From the NCBI GenBank assembly GCA_013694495.1, contig JACDCH010000072.1, positions 1 to 21,505 on the forward strand: a stretch of DNA of 21,505 nt. Reading direction: 5' to 3'. This DNA comes from Acidimicrobiia bacterium (GTDB taxonomy: Bacteria; Actinomycetota; Acidimicrobiia; Acidimicrobiales; JACDCH01). Positions 6,255-13,057 of this stretch are shown here, piece after piece. Position numbers and translations under genes: made by a program. Every line of letters begins with the position of its first letter. Within the stretch, counting starts at the first letter, position 1. The notes beneath the pieces were generated by a model, which did not search any database, was not told the DNA's origin, and saw only the letters and a list, made by a program, of their open reading frames with translations.

Positions 6255-6538
6255 TGTCCGACACCACCGAGACCACCGCCGAAGCCCGGCACAACCCCCG
6301 CAAGATCCGCGAGGGCCTGGTCATGTCGTCGACGATGGACAAGACCATCGTCGTGAAGATCGTCGACCGGGTGCGCCACCCGCTCTACGGCAAGACGATG
6401 CAGCGCTCCACGAAGCTGTACGCCCACGACGAGACGAACGACGCCAAGGCCGGCGACCGCGTGCGCATCCAGGAGACGCGCCCGCTGTCCAAGACCAAGC
6501 ACTGGCGCCTCGTCGAAGTGCTGGAAAGGGCGAAGTAG
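6254..6538 (+). CDS. rpsQ: 30S ribosomal protein S17
   Basis: S17 is a primary 16S rRNA binder with an OB fold. Residues about 18-94 are canonical: RKIREGLVMSSTMDKTIVV, HPLYGKTMQRSTKLYAHDE, AGDRVRIQETRPLSKTKHWR. A short Thr/Glu-rich N-terminal extension precedes the core, as in many actinobacteria. I chose ATG at 6254, which overlaps the rpmC stop and lies 6 nt after the GGGAG of GAAGGGAG. A GTG two codons' worth upstream at 6251 is the alternative and would add one residue. rplN follows after 2 nt. Confidence 0.97.
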   Translation: MSDTTETTAEARHNPRKIREGLVMSSTMDKTIVVKIVDRVRHPLYGKTMQRSTKLYAHDETNDAKAGDRVRIQETRPLSKTKHWRLVEVLERAK

Positions 6539-6540
6539 CC

Positions 6541-6909
6541 ATGATCCAGCAGGAGACCCGGCTTCGGGTCGCTGACAACAGCGGGGCCCGCGAGGTGCTC
6601 TGCATCCGCGTCCTCGGCGGCACGAAGCGCCGCTACGCCTCGATCGGCGACATCATCGTCGGCACCGTCAAGGACGCCATCCCCGGCGCCAGCGTCAAGC
6701 GCGGCGACGTCGTCAAGTGCGTCGTCGTCCGCGTGAAGAAGGAGAAGCGCCGTTCCGACGGCAGCTACGTCCGCTTCGACGAGAACGCGGCCGTCCTCAT
6801 CAACGACCAGCAGAACCCCCGTGGCACCCGCATCTTCGGACCGGTCGGCCGCGAGCTGCGGGAGAAGAAGTTCATGAAGATCGTTTCGCTCGCCCCGGAG
6901 GTGATCTGA
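6541..6909 (+). CDS. rplN: 50S ribosomal protein L14
   Basis: L14 lies at the subunit interface and forms bridges to 16S rRNA. The 122-residue product has the exact family length. It begins MIQQETRLRVADNSGAREVL and carries LGGTKRRYASIGDIIVGTVK, VVRVKKEKRRSDGSYVRFDE, NDQQNPRGTRIFGPVGRELR and an end in VSLAPEVI, all standard. It follows rpsQ by 2 nt. Unusually, 126 bp then separate it from rplX; this gap contains the short repeat copy E and a GTG-started 40-codon bridging frame. Confidence 0.98.
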   Translation: MIQQETRLRVADNSGAREVLCIRVLGGTKRRYASIGDIIVGTVKDAIPGASVKRGDVVKCVVVRVKKEKRRSDGSYVRFDENAAVLINDQQNPRGTRIFGPVGRELREKKFMKIVSLAPEVI

Positions 6910-6910
6910 A

Positions 6911-7033
6911 GTGAGCGAGCTTGCGAGCGAACCAATGTCAACGCTCATTTCTCGATGCGGAGCTTGCGGAGCAGCGAGCGGCCATCGCCCCCCGGCGATC
7001 CGAAGCGCCTGTACGACGGAGGTCTTGAAGTAG
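6911..7033 (+). other. Candidate bridging mini-ORF, rplN to rplX (40 aa)
   Basis: GTG at 6911, one base after the rplN stop, opens a 40-residue frame starting (V)SELASEPMSTL. It ends at TAG 7031-7033, two bases before the rplX ATG. Its N-terminus comes from repeat copy E and resembles that of the mini-ORF at 3924 (MSERSEL). A CGACG region and GGAGG (7018-7022) near its end could serve rplX. Its codon use is less GC-biased at third positions than that of neighbouring genes, which argues against selection on the peptide itself. Confidence 0.25.
6912..6940. repeat. Short stop-codon-associated repeat, copy E
   Basis: The 29-bp sequence begins TGAGCGAGC, continues TTGCGAGCGAACCA and ends ATGTCA, paralleling copy D at 3925-3954. 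It lies two bases after the rplN stop. Downstream, at 6956-6982, GCGGAGCTTGCGGAGCAGCG repeats the same GAGC-rich theme. Both D and E place an (A/G)TGAGCGAGC start-like sequence directly at the end of a ribosomal-protein gene. Confidence 0.6.
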
Positions 7034-7035
7034 CG

Positions 7036-7350
7036 ATGGCAGGCATCAAGATTCGCAAGGGCGATCGCGTCCGCGTGCTCCAGGGCAAGGACCGGGGCAA
7101 GGAGGGCGAGGTCACCCGCGTCATCCCCTCGGCGGGCAAGGTCATCGTCGACGGCCTCAACGTCGCCAAGAAGCACCAGCGCGCCACCCGGGCCACGATG
7201 CAGGGCGGCATCATCGACAGGGAGATGCCGATCCCGGTGTCCAACGTCGCCCTGATCACGCCGGACGGCAAGACGACCCGCATCGGGTTCCGCTTCGACG
7301 ACAAGGGCAACAAGGTCCGCATCGCCCGCCGCACCGGAGAGGATGTCTAG
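7036..7350 (+). CDS. rplX: 50S ribosomal protein L24
   Basis: L24 is an assembly-initiator protein of the large subunit. The 104-residue product begins MAGIKIRKGDRVRV. Its KOW motif is at about residues 7-33 (KGDRVRVLQGKDRGKEGEV), followed by GLNVAKKHQRATR and the later SNVALITPDGKTTRIGFRF strand. The frame is open further upstream, but the ATG at 7036 gives the canonical N-terminus and normal length. A GAAG 5 nt upstream and GGAGG 13 nt upstream are possible ribosome sites. Its TAG stop overlaps the rplE GTG (TAGTG). Confidence 0.97.
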   Translation: MAGIKIRKGDRVRVLQGKDRGKEGEVTRVIPSAGKVIVDGLNVAKKHQRATRATMQGGIIDREMPIPVSNVALITPDGKTTRIGFRFDDKGNKVRIARRTGEDV

Positions 7351-7919
7351 TGGCAACCACCCTCGAAGCCTCCCCGCGCCTGAAGCAGCGGTACGAGAAG
7401 GAGCTCAAGGCGCAGCTGCTGACCGACCTCGGTCTCGGCAACGTCATGGAGGTCCCCCGGCTGTCCAAGATCGCCCTCAACATGGGCGTCGGCGCGGCGC
7501 TGGCGCAGTCCAGCCTGCTCGACGGCGCCGTGCGCGACCTCGAGCGCATCAGCGGCCAGAAGGCCGTCGTCACCCGGGCCAAGAAGTCCATCGCCGGCTT
7601 CAAGCTGCGCGAGGGCAACGCCATCGGCGCCCGGGTCACGCTCCGGGGCGACCGCATGTGGGAGTTCTTCGACCGCCTGATCAGCCTCGCCATCCCCCGC
7701 ATCCGCGACTTCCGGGGCCTCAACCCCCGCAGCTTCGACGGCCACGGCAACTACACGTTCGGGGTGTCGGAGCAGCTGATCTTCCCCGAGGTCGAATACG
7801 ACAAGGTCGATGCCACCCGTGGCATGGACATCACGATCGTCACCACGGCCCGCAACGACGTCGAGGGCAAGGCCCTCCTGGACGCGTTCGGGTTCCCGTT
7901 CCGGAAGGAGGGGCGCTGA
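7350..7919 (+). CDS. rplE: 50S ribosomal protein L5
   Basis: L5 binds 5S rRNA and contacts P-site tRNA and S13. The 189-residue product has the canonical blocks VPRLSKIALNMGVG, SGQKAVVTRAKKSIAGFKLR, the GDRMWEFFDRLISLAIPRIRD region (here given as WEFFDRLISLAIPRIRD) and FRGLNPRSFDGHGNYTFGV, plus a late TTARNDVEGKALLDAFGFPF. The GTG start at 7350 shares its first base with the rplX stop, and the N-terminal residues fit a typical actinobacterial L5. The TGA stop shares a base with the rpsZ ATG. Confidence 0.98.
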   Translation: MATTLEASPRLKQRYEKELKAQLLTDLGLGNVMEVPRLSKIALNMGVGAALAQSSLLDGAVRDLERISGQKAVVTRAKKSIAGFKLREGNAIGARVTLRGDRMWEFFDRLISLAIPRIRDFRGLNPRSFDGHGNYTFGVSEQLIFPEVEYDKVDATRGMDITIVTTARNDVEGKALLDAFGFPFRKEGR

Positions 7920-8104
7920 TGGCAAAGAAGGCGCTCATCAACAAGCAGCAGGCGAAGCCCAAGTTCAAGGTGCGGGCGTACACGCGCTGCAAGCGGTGCG
8001 GGAGGCCCAAGGCCGTGTACCGCAAGTTCGGCCTCTGCCGGATCTGCCTGCGCGAGCTCGCGCACGCCGGCGAACTGCCCGGCGTCACCAAGGCCAGCTG
8101 GTGA
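7919..8104 (+). CDS. rpsZ: 30S ribosomal protein S14, zinc-binding type Z
   Basis: S14 sits in the head of the 30S subunit. At 61 residues this is the short zinc-dependent form. Four cysteines form CKRCGRP (C24, C27) and CRICLREL (C40, C43), and the ending LPGVTKASW is typical of this form. Many actinobacteria also have a longer zinc-independent paralogue elsewhere that is controlled by Zur; none is in this window. The ATG shares one base with the rplE stop. AAGGGGG right after its stop serves rpsH. Confidence 0.97.
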   Translation: MAKKALINKQQAKPKFKVRAYTRCKRCGRPKAVYRKFGLCRICLRELAHAGELPGVTKASW

Positions 8105-8120
8105 AGGGGGATCTGGACCG

Positions 8121-8522
8121 ATGATGACCGACCCCGTTGCCGACATGCTGACCCGAGTCCGCAACGCGAACATCGCGATGCACGACGACGTCCGCATGCC
8201 TTCCTCCAAGCTGAAGGAGGCGCTCGCCGCCATCCTCCACAAGGAGGGCTACATCGAGAGCTTCGCCGTGGCCGACGACCCGACCCGTCCGGGCCGGGTA
8301 CTGACGATCACGATGAAGTACTCCACCGAGCGCGCCCGCACGATCTCCGGCCTCCGCCGGGTGTCGAAGCCGGGCCTGCGCATCTACATCAAGGCCGACA
8401 AGGTGCCGCGCGTGCTCGGCGGCCTCGGTGTCGCCGTGCTCTCGACCAGCAAGGGACTCATGACCGACCGGGAGGCCCGCAAGGCCGGCGTCGGTGGCGA
8501 GATCCTCTGCTTCGTGTGGTGA
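8121..8522 (+). CDS. rpsH: 30S ribosomal protein S8
   Basis: S8 is a primary binder of 16S rRNA; in E. coli it is the autogenous repressor of the spc operon. The 133-residue product begins MMTDPVADMLTRVRNAN and has the C-terminal signature RVLGGLGVAVLSTSKGLMTD, ending GGEILCFVW. Two adjacent ATGs (8121 and 8124) are possible starts; AAGGGGG at 8104-8110 fits 8121 with a 10-nt spacer. In E. coli the S8 target lies at the rplX-rplE junction. Here that junction overlaps (TAGTG), and I could not identify an S8-like structure there. Confidence 0.98.
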   Translation: MMTDPVADMLTRVRNANIAMHDDVRMPSSKLKEALAAILHKEGYIESFAVADDPTRPGRVLTITMKYSTERARTISGLRRVSKPGLRIYIKADKVPRVLGGLGVAVLSTSKGLMTDREARKAGVGGEILCFVW

Positions 8523-8535
8523 GGAAGAACACGTC

Positions 8536-9090
8536 ATGAGTCGAATCGGAAAAGCCCCCATCGAGGTGCCCTCGGGCGTCGACGTTTCGATCGCCGAGCG
8601 GACCGTCACCGTCAAGGGCCCCAAGGGCCAGCTGTCGCGCGTCCTCCCCGGCGCCATCACGGTCCGCGCCGACGAGGGCTCGCTCCTCGTCGAGCGTCCC
8701 AACGACGAGCGCCAGAACCGGGCCCAGCACGGGCTCACGCGAACGCTGGTCGCCAACATGGTCACCGGCGTCACCGCTGGCTTCTCGAAGGAGCTGGAGA
8801 TCCACGGCGTCGGCTACCGCGCCAACGCCACCAGCCCCCGCAACCTCGAGCTGGCGCTCGGGTTCAGCCACCCGGTCCGCGTCGCCGCTCCCGAGGGCAT
8901 CGAGTTCGAGGTCGTGCCGGCCGGTGGCGGCCTCCCCGCCCGCATCGTGGTCCGGGGCATCGACAAGGAGAAGGTCGGCCAGGTGGCCGCCGACATCCGC
9001 AAGATCCGCAAGCCCGAGCCCTACAAGGGCAAGGGCGTCCGCTACGCCGGCGAAGTGATCCTTCGCAAGGCGGGGAAGACCGGGAAGTAA
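8536..9090 (+). CDS. rplF: 50S ribosomal protein L6
   Basis: L6 lies near the GTPase-associated centre and the sarcin-ricin loop. The 184-residue product begins MSRIGKAPIEVPSGV, and has the KGPKGQLSR loop, the GFSKELEIHGVGYRA segment and the C-terminal signature IRKIRKPEPYKGKGVRYAGE, typical of full-length bacterial L6. The frame is open upstream of ATG 8536, but that ATG gives the canonical start and follows GAGGAAGAA. The gene lies 13 nt after rpsH and 7 nt before rplR. Confidence 0.98.
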   Translation: MSRIGKAPIEVPSGVDVSIAERTVTVKGPKGQLSRVLPGAITVRADEGSLLVERPNDERQNRAQHGLTRTLVANMVTGVTAGFSKELEIHGVGYRANATSPRNLELALGFSHPVRVAAPEGIEFEVVPAGGGLPARIVVRGIDKEKVGQVAADIRKIRKPEPYKGKGVRYAGEVILRKAGKTGK

Positions 9091-9097
9091 CGGTCCG

Positions 9098-9463
9098 ATG
9101 CAGTCGCACAAGAACAACAAGGTCGATCCCCGCACCCGCCGTCACCGGCGTGTGCGCAAAAAGGTCCGCGGCCTGGCCGAGCGGCCCCGCCTGGCGGTCT
9201 ACCGCTCGAACAAGCACATCTACGCGCAGGTGATCGACGACGTCGCCGGCGTCACGCTCGCCTCGGCCAGCACGGCCGACGCGTCCATCACCGACGCCGC
9301 CAAGGGCAACGTCGAAGCCGCCAAGAAGGTCGGCGCCCTCGTGGCCGAGCGGGCCAAGGCCGCCGGCGTCGAGAAGGTCGTCTTCGACCGGGGCGGCTTC
9401 CTCTACCACGGTCGTGTCGCCGCCCTGGCCGACGCAGCCCGAGAAGCAGGACTGGAGTTCTGA
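9098..9463 (+). CDS. rplR: 50S ribosomal protein L18
   Basis: L18 mediates attachment of 5S rRNA to the large subunit together with L5. The 121-residue product has the basic N-terminus with RTRRHRRVRKKVRG, then RPRLAVYRSNKHIYAQVIDD, and the C-terminal VVFDRGGFLYHGRVAALADA, the hallmark of L18. Length is standard. The stop at 9461-9463 is followed at once by repeat copy B. An ATG formed by TGATG at the stop opens a 65-codon frame that continues to the rpsE start. Confidence 0.98.
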   Translation: MQSHKNNKVDPRTRRHRRVRKKVRGLAERPRLAVYRSNKHIYAQVIDDVAGVTLASASTADASITDAAKGNVEAAKKVGALVAERAKAAGVEKVVFDRGGFLYHGRVAALADAAREAGLEF

Positions 9464-9660
9464 TGGTTTCGACCTCACTCGCTTCGCTCCGTTCGGTCGA
9501 CTTCGACGGCCCTCGCTTCGCTCGGACAACCCCGGTCCTCGGCCGACTTCGTCGCCCTGCGACCGATTCCTGGGGGCTCCGCCCCCAGACCCCCAGCGCC
9601 TTCGGCGGCCAGCAAGCGCTCGGCACGTCCGGCGTACTCGGAAAGGAGATCTCGGCATGA
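9463..9660 (+). other. Candidate bridging ORF, rplR to rpsE (65 aa), built from repeat B
   Basis: ATG at 9463 shares a base with the rplR stop (TGATG). The frame runs 65 residues, beginning MVSTSLASLRSVDFDGP and ending VLGKEISA, and stops at TGA 9658-9660, overlapping the rpsE ATG as ATGA. The rpsE Shine-Dalgarno AAAGGAG lies inside it. Most of the peptide is encoded by repeat copy B, and part (RPQTPSAFGG) recurs in one frame of copy A. No known domain is visible. It is either a translational bridge, a repeat-encoded peptide, or a chance open frame. Confidence 0.35.
9466..9608 (+). repeat. Interspersed repeat, copy B, between rplR and rpsE
   Basis: The element begins GTTTCGACCTCACTCG 3 nt after the rplR stop, close to the openings of copies A and C. 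With C it shares CCTCGCTTCGCTCGG and GGTCCTCGGCCGA. With A it shares the CCCAGACCCCCAGCGCC end. It holds a perfect hairpin, CTGGGGGC-TCC-GCCCCCAG at 9570-9588, and then the small CGCC-TTC-GGCG stem at 9597-9607. It separates rplR and rpsE, which are adjacent in most bacteria. The hairpin has no U-tract, so it need not stop transcription. Confidence 0.75.
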
Positions 9661-10265
9661 GTGGAGAAGGTCGCCGCAACGATCGCGAGCGTGAGTTCAG
9701 CAACCCCCGGGCGTCCGGGGATGCGTCGCTCCGCGAGTCGCGCGTCATCAACATCAACCGCGTCGCCAAGGTCGTGAAGGGCGGTCGTCGCTTCAGCTTC
9801 ACCGCCCTCGTGGTCATCGGCGACGGCGCTGGCCGGGTCGGCCTCGGCTACGGCAAGGCCAAGGAGGTGCCCCTCGCCATCCAGAAGGGCACCGAGGAGG
9901 CCCGCAAGAACCTCTTCGACGTGGCCCTCGCCGGCTCCACCGTCGTGCACCCGGTCATCGGTCGCGAGGGCGCCGGCCGCGTCCTCATCAAGCCCGCCGC
10001 CCCCGGCACCGGCGTCATCGCCGGCGGCGCTGCCCGCGCCATCCTCGAGGAGGCCGGCATCCACGACGTGCTGTGCAAGTCGCTGGGCTCGTCGAACCAC
10101 ATCAACGTCGCCCGGGCCACGATCAACGGCCTCAAGGCCCAGAAGCGCCCCGACGAGGTGGCCCGCCTGCGCGGCCTCGCCCCGGAGGAGTTCGTGCCCA
10201 AGGGCCTGTGGGAGTCCTACAAGGAGTCGCGTCGCGGCCCGCACACGCCTGAAGAGGTGGCCTGA
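9657..10265 (+). CDS. rpsE: 30S ribosomal protein S5
   Basis: S5 takes part in decoding accuracy and mRNA unwinding with S3 and S4. The 202-residue product has the N-terminal double-stranded-RNA-binding-like domain (INRVAKVVKGGRRFSFTALV, GRVGLGYGKAKEVPLAIQKG) at about 35-85, and the second domain with LIKPAAPGTGVIAGGAARAI, then GSSNHINVARATINGL. Length is normal for an actinobacterium. The ATG at 9657 follows AAAGGAG (9642-9648) with an 8-nt spacer, one of the best Shine-Dalgarno sites in the window. That fits the need to restart translation after repeat B. The stop shares a base with rpmD. Confidence 0.98.
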   Translation: MSGEGRRNDREREFSNPRASGDASLRESRVININRVAKVVKGGRRFSFTALVVIGDGAGRVGLGYGKAKEVPLAIQKGTEEARKNLFDVALAGSTVVHPVIGREGAGRVLIKPAAPGTGVIAGGAARAILEEAGIHDVLCKSLGSSNHINVARATINGLKAQKRPDEVARLRGLAPEEFVPKGLWESYKESRRGPHTPEEVA

Positions 10266-10447
10266 TGGAACTGAAGGTGACGCAGTTCAAGTCGGCCATC
10301 GGGTCGAAGCCGAAGCAGCGGGGCACGCTGCGGGCGCTCGGCCTGGGCCGCATCGGGAAGTCGAACACGCTGCCCGACCGCCCCGAGATCCGGGGGATGC
10401 TGGCCAAGGTGCCGCACCTCGTGTCCGTCGAAGAGGTTCCCGCATGA
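10265..10447 (+). CDS. rpmD: 50S ribosomal protein L30
   Basis: L30 is a small peripheral protein of the large subunit. The 60-residue product contains KVTQFKSAIGSKPKQRGTLR, GLGRIGKSNTLPD and an HLVSVEEV end, all typical of L30, and has the exact usual length. Its ATG shares a base with the rpsE stop, and its end overlaps the rplO start by 4 nt (ATGA), giving tight coupling of three genes. Confidence 0.97.
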   Translation: MELKVTQFKSAIGSKPKQRGTLRALGLGRIGKSNTLPDRPEIRGMLAKVPHLVSVEEVPA

Positions 10448-10938
10448 CGATCAAGCTCCACGACCTGAAGCCGGCCAAGGGGTCGAAAAAGAAGGCGATC
10501 CGCGTCGGGCGTGGCACCGCCGGCCGACGGGGCAAGACCGCGGGCCGGGGCACCAAGGGCCAGGGCGCGCGCGACACCATCCCGATGAACTTCGAGGGTG
10601 GGCAGATGCCGCTGCACATGCGCATCCCGAAGAAGCGGGGCTTCAACAACCCGTTCCGGGTGGAGTACCAGGCCATCAACCTCGACGTGCTCGAGGGCCT
10701 CGAGGAGAACGACGTCGATCCCGGCGTCCTCCACGGCCACGGCCTCACCCACAAGGGCGCCCTGGTCAAGATCCTCGGCCGGGGCGAGCTGTCCCGGAAG
10801 GTGAGCGTCAAGGCCCATGCGGTGTCGAAGTCCGCTGAGCGCGCCATCACCGCGGCCGGCGGTACTGTCGAGATCCTGCCCAAGCCGTGGGGCGATCGTC
10901 GCCCGCCGGCCAAGGGCAACCACCTGGCGAACCGCTAG
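10444..10938 (+). CDS. rplO: 50S ribosomal protein L15
   Basis: L15 is a late-assembly 23S rRNA binder. The 164-residue product has the glycine- and arginine-rich N-terminal extension (KLHDLKPAKGSKKKAIRVGR, GRGTKGQGAR), the NFEGGQMPLHMRIPKKRGF motif at about 51-69, and the C-terminal domain with KVSVKAHAVSKSAERAITAA. It is slightly longer than E. coli L15 (144 aa), with a short PAKGNHLANR end. It overlaps rpmD by 4 nt. secY follows after 29 nt. Confidence 0.98.
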   Translation: MTIKLHDLKPAKGSKKKAIRVGRGTAGRRGKTAGRGTKGQGARDTIPMNFEGGQMPLHMRIPKKRGFNNPFRVEYQAINLDVLEGLEENDVDPGVLHGHGLTHKGALVKILGRGELSRKVSVKAHAVSKSAERAITAAGGTVEILPKPWGDRRPPAKGNHLANR

Positions 10939-10967
10939 ACCCGCCCGAACCGAAGGGGCCGTCGGCC

Positions 10968-12302
10968 GTGCTCTCGAGCCTGCGAAACATGTTCCGGATT
11001 CCCGATCTCCGGAACAAGATCGTTTTCACGTTGCTGGTCCTCGCGGTCTACCGCGTGGGGTCGCACATCCCGGTGCCCGGCATCGACATCAGCTCGCTGA
11101 AAACCCTCCGCCAGCAGGCGGAGCAGGGCGGCGTGCTCGCCTTCTTCCAGCTGTTCTCGGGCGGCGCGCTCACGAACTTCGCCGTGTTCGCGCTCGGGAT
11201 CATGCCGTACATCACCAGCTCGATCATCATCCAGATCCTCACGGTGGTGATCCCGAAGCTCGAGCAGTGGCAGCAGCAGGGAGCGGTCGGTCAGCGCAAG
11301 CTCACCCAGGCCACCCGGTACCTCACGATGGCCATCGCGGTCGTGCAGTCCACCGGCCTCGCCTTCGTGTTCCACAACGGCGGGTCCGGCTTCGGCCAGG
11401 TCCAGAACCCCACGAACCTCGACCTCTTCGGCGGCGACCAGAACTTCACCCTCGCCCGGGTCAGCCTCGTGGTCCTCACACTCACCGTCGGCACCGCGGT
11501 GCTCATGTGGATGGGCGAGCTCATCACCCAGCGGGGCATCGGCCAGGGGATGTCCCTGCTGATCTTCGCCTCGGTCGTGTCGAGCCTGCCCGGGCAGGGC
11601 TCGGCCTTGCGGGCCGAGGAGGGCAACACGGTGTTCACCATCCTGATGGCGTTCGCCCTGCTCCTGCTCGTGCTGATCGTCATCATCGAGAACGGCCAAC
11701 GGCGGATCCCGGTGCAGTTCGCCAAGCGGGTGGTGGGCCGACGGATGTACGGCGGCCAGAGCACCTACATCCCGCTCAAGGTCAACCAGTCCGGGATCAT
11801 CCCGATCATCTTCGCCAGCTCGGTGCTCTACCTCCCCCTGATCATCACCAACGTCCTACCCACCGGCGGCTGGGGCGACTCGGTGCGGTCGTTCGTCGAC
11901 AAGAACCTCGGCGGCGGCACCGGCGGCAACTTCACGTGGGTCTACGCGGTCGTGCTGGGCACGCTCGTGGTCGGGTTCGCGTACTTCTACACCGCCATCT
12001 CCTTCGACCCGGCCCGCCAGGCCGACACGATCCGCAAGCAGGGCGGCTTCATCCCCGGCATCCGCCCGGGTCCGCAGACCGAGAAGTACCTGGCCAAGAT
12101 CCTCTCGCGCATCACGCTCCCGGGAGCGCTGTTCATCGCGGCCATCGCCGTGCTGCCGGTGCTGCTCCTCACGATCTTCGACGTGCGCAACTTCCCCTTC
12201 GCCGGCACCACGATCCTCATCGCCGTCGGCGTCGCCCTCGAGACGATGAAGCAGATCGACAGCCAGTTGATGATGCGCAACTACGAGGGCTTCCTGAAGT
12301 AA
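10968..12302 (+). CDS. secY: Preprotein translocase channel subunit SecY
   Basis: SecY is the membrane channel of the Sec translocon, working with SecE, SecG, SecA and the ribosome. The 444-residue product shows the expected ten hydrophobic segments. The first lies at about residues 18-36 (NKIVFTLLVLAVYRVGSHIPVPG gives the junction; key part YRVGSHIPVPGID). The signature GIMPYITSSIIIQ comes after it, the basic cytoplasmic loop includes ENGQRRIPVQFAKR, and IPLKVNQSGIIPIIFASS follows. The C-terminal end is METMKQIDSQLMMRNYEGF-like. I chose GTG at 10968, which gives LSSLRNMFRIPDLRNK and lies 9 nt after AAGGGG. A later ATG at 10989 would trim a few residues. Confidence 0.97.
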   Translation: MLSSLRNMFRIPDLRNKIVFTLLVLAVYRVGSHIPVPGIDISSLKTLRQQAEQGGVLAFFQLFSGGALTNFAVFALGIMPYITSSIIIQILTVVIPKLEQWQQQGAVGQRKLTQATRYLTMAIAVVQSTGLAFVFHNGGSGFGQVQNPTNLDLFGGDQNFTLARVSLVVLTLTVGTAVLMWMGELITQRGIGQGMSLLIFASVVSSLPGQGSALRAEEGNTVFTILMAFALLLLVLIVIIENGQRRIPVQFAKRVVGRRMYGGQSTYIPLKVNQSGIIPIIFASSVLYLPLIITNVLPTGGWGDSVRSFVDKNLGGGTGGNFTWVYAVVLGTLVVGFAYFYTAISFDPARQADTIRKQGGFIPGIRPGPQTEKYLAKILSRITLPGALFIAAIAVLPVLLLTIFDVRNFPFAGTTILIAVGVALETMKQIDSQLMMRNYEGFLK

Positions 12303-12310
12303 GAGCCCTC

Positions 12311-12361
12311 GTGCCCGGCATTTCCCCGGCGGAGCGCCGATCGACTACAGAGTGCGGATGA
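12311..12361 (+). other. Candidate bridging mini-ORF, secY to adk (16 aa)
   Basis: GTG at 12311, 8 nt after the secY stop, opens a frame of 16 residues (VPGISPAERRSTTECG) that ends at TGA 12359-12361, overlapping an adk ATG as ATGA. It fits the pattern seen at other long junctions in this operon. No Shine-Dalgarno is obvious for either this frame or adk, so reinitiation could be how adk is started. At this length chance is a serious alternative. Confidence 0.2.
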
Positions 12362-13044
12362 TCCCCGGCGCGCGCCTCGTGCTGCTCGGGCGACAGGGCG
12401 CCGGCAAGGGCACGCAGTGCGTCCGGCTCGCCCGGCACTACGTGATCCCGCACATCTCCACCGGCGACATGCTCCGCATGGCCGTGAAGGAGGGGACCGA
12501 CTTCGGCCAGAAGGCCAAGGACTACATGGACGCCGGCGAGCTGCTGCCGGACGACATCATCGTCGGCATCGTGGCCGAGCGCCTGGCTCGCGACGACACG
12601 TCGCGGCGGGGCTACGTGCTCGACGGGTTCCCCCGGACGGTCGGCCAGGCCGAGGCGCTGGCCGAGCTCTCGGCTGACAGCCTGCAGCCGCTCGACGTGG
12701 TGCTCGACCTCGAGGTGCCCGAGGACGTCGTGTTCCAGCGGATCTCGAAGCGCCGGGTGTGCACCGACTGCGGCACGAACTACTCCGTTGACAGCCCCCC
12801 GCGCTACGACTGGACGTGCGACACCTGCGGCGGGCAGGTCACCCAGCGAGAGGACGACACGGAGGAGGCCATCCGCCACCGCCTCGACCTCTACCGCGAG
12901 CAGACCGAGCCGCTCATCGCCTGGTACCAGTCCCGCGACCTGCTGGCCGCCATCGACGGCCTCGGCCACCCCGACGAGGTCACCCGGCGGCTGATCCGCG
13001 CCGTCGACCTTCGCACGCGCCCGGGTCGGGCCCTGAACCGATAG
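12358..13044 (+). CDS. adk: Adenylate kinase, zinc-lid type
   Basis: Adk catalyses ATP + AMP to 2 ADP in the cytoplasm. The 228-residue product has the P-loop GRQGAGKGTQ (residues 11-20), the AMP-site ISTGDMLR (33-40) and DGFPRT (89-94), and an extended LID domain. The LID carries four cysteines, C135 and C138 (CTDC) and C154 and C157 (CDTC), that form a zinc site, as in the long, Bacillus-like form. The Q in GRQGAGKGT replaces the more usual P. I chose ATG 12358 (MIPGARLVLLG) because it overlaps the preceding mini-ORF stop; GTG 12352 is the alternative. The ribosome site is poor. The position between secY and map is standard. Confidence 0.96.
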   Translation: MIPGARLVLLGRQGAGKGTQCVRLARHYVIPHISTGDMLRMAVKEGTDFGQKAKDYMDAGELLPDDIIVGIVAERLARDDTSRRGYVLDGFPRTVGQAEALAELSADSLQPLDVVLDLEVPEDVVFQRISKRRVCTDCGTNYSVDSPPRYDWTCDTCGGQVTQREDDTEEAIRHRLDLYREQTEPLIAWYQSRDLLAAIDGLGHPDEVTRRLIRAVDLRTRPGRALNR

Positions 13045-13057
13045 GCAGGGGCGCCCC

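Noticed and set aside
9570..9588. GC-rich hairpin CTGGGGGC-TCC-GCCCCCAG as an intrinsic terminator inside the spc block
   Set aside because: No T-tract follows and essential genes lie downstream without another clear promoter, so full termination is unlikely; it is kept as part of the repeat.
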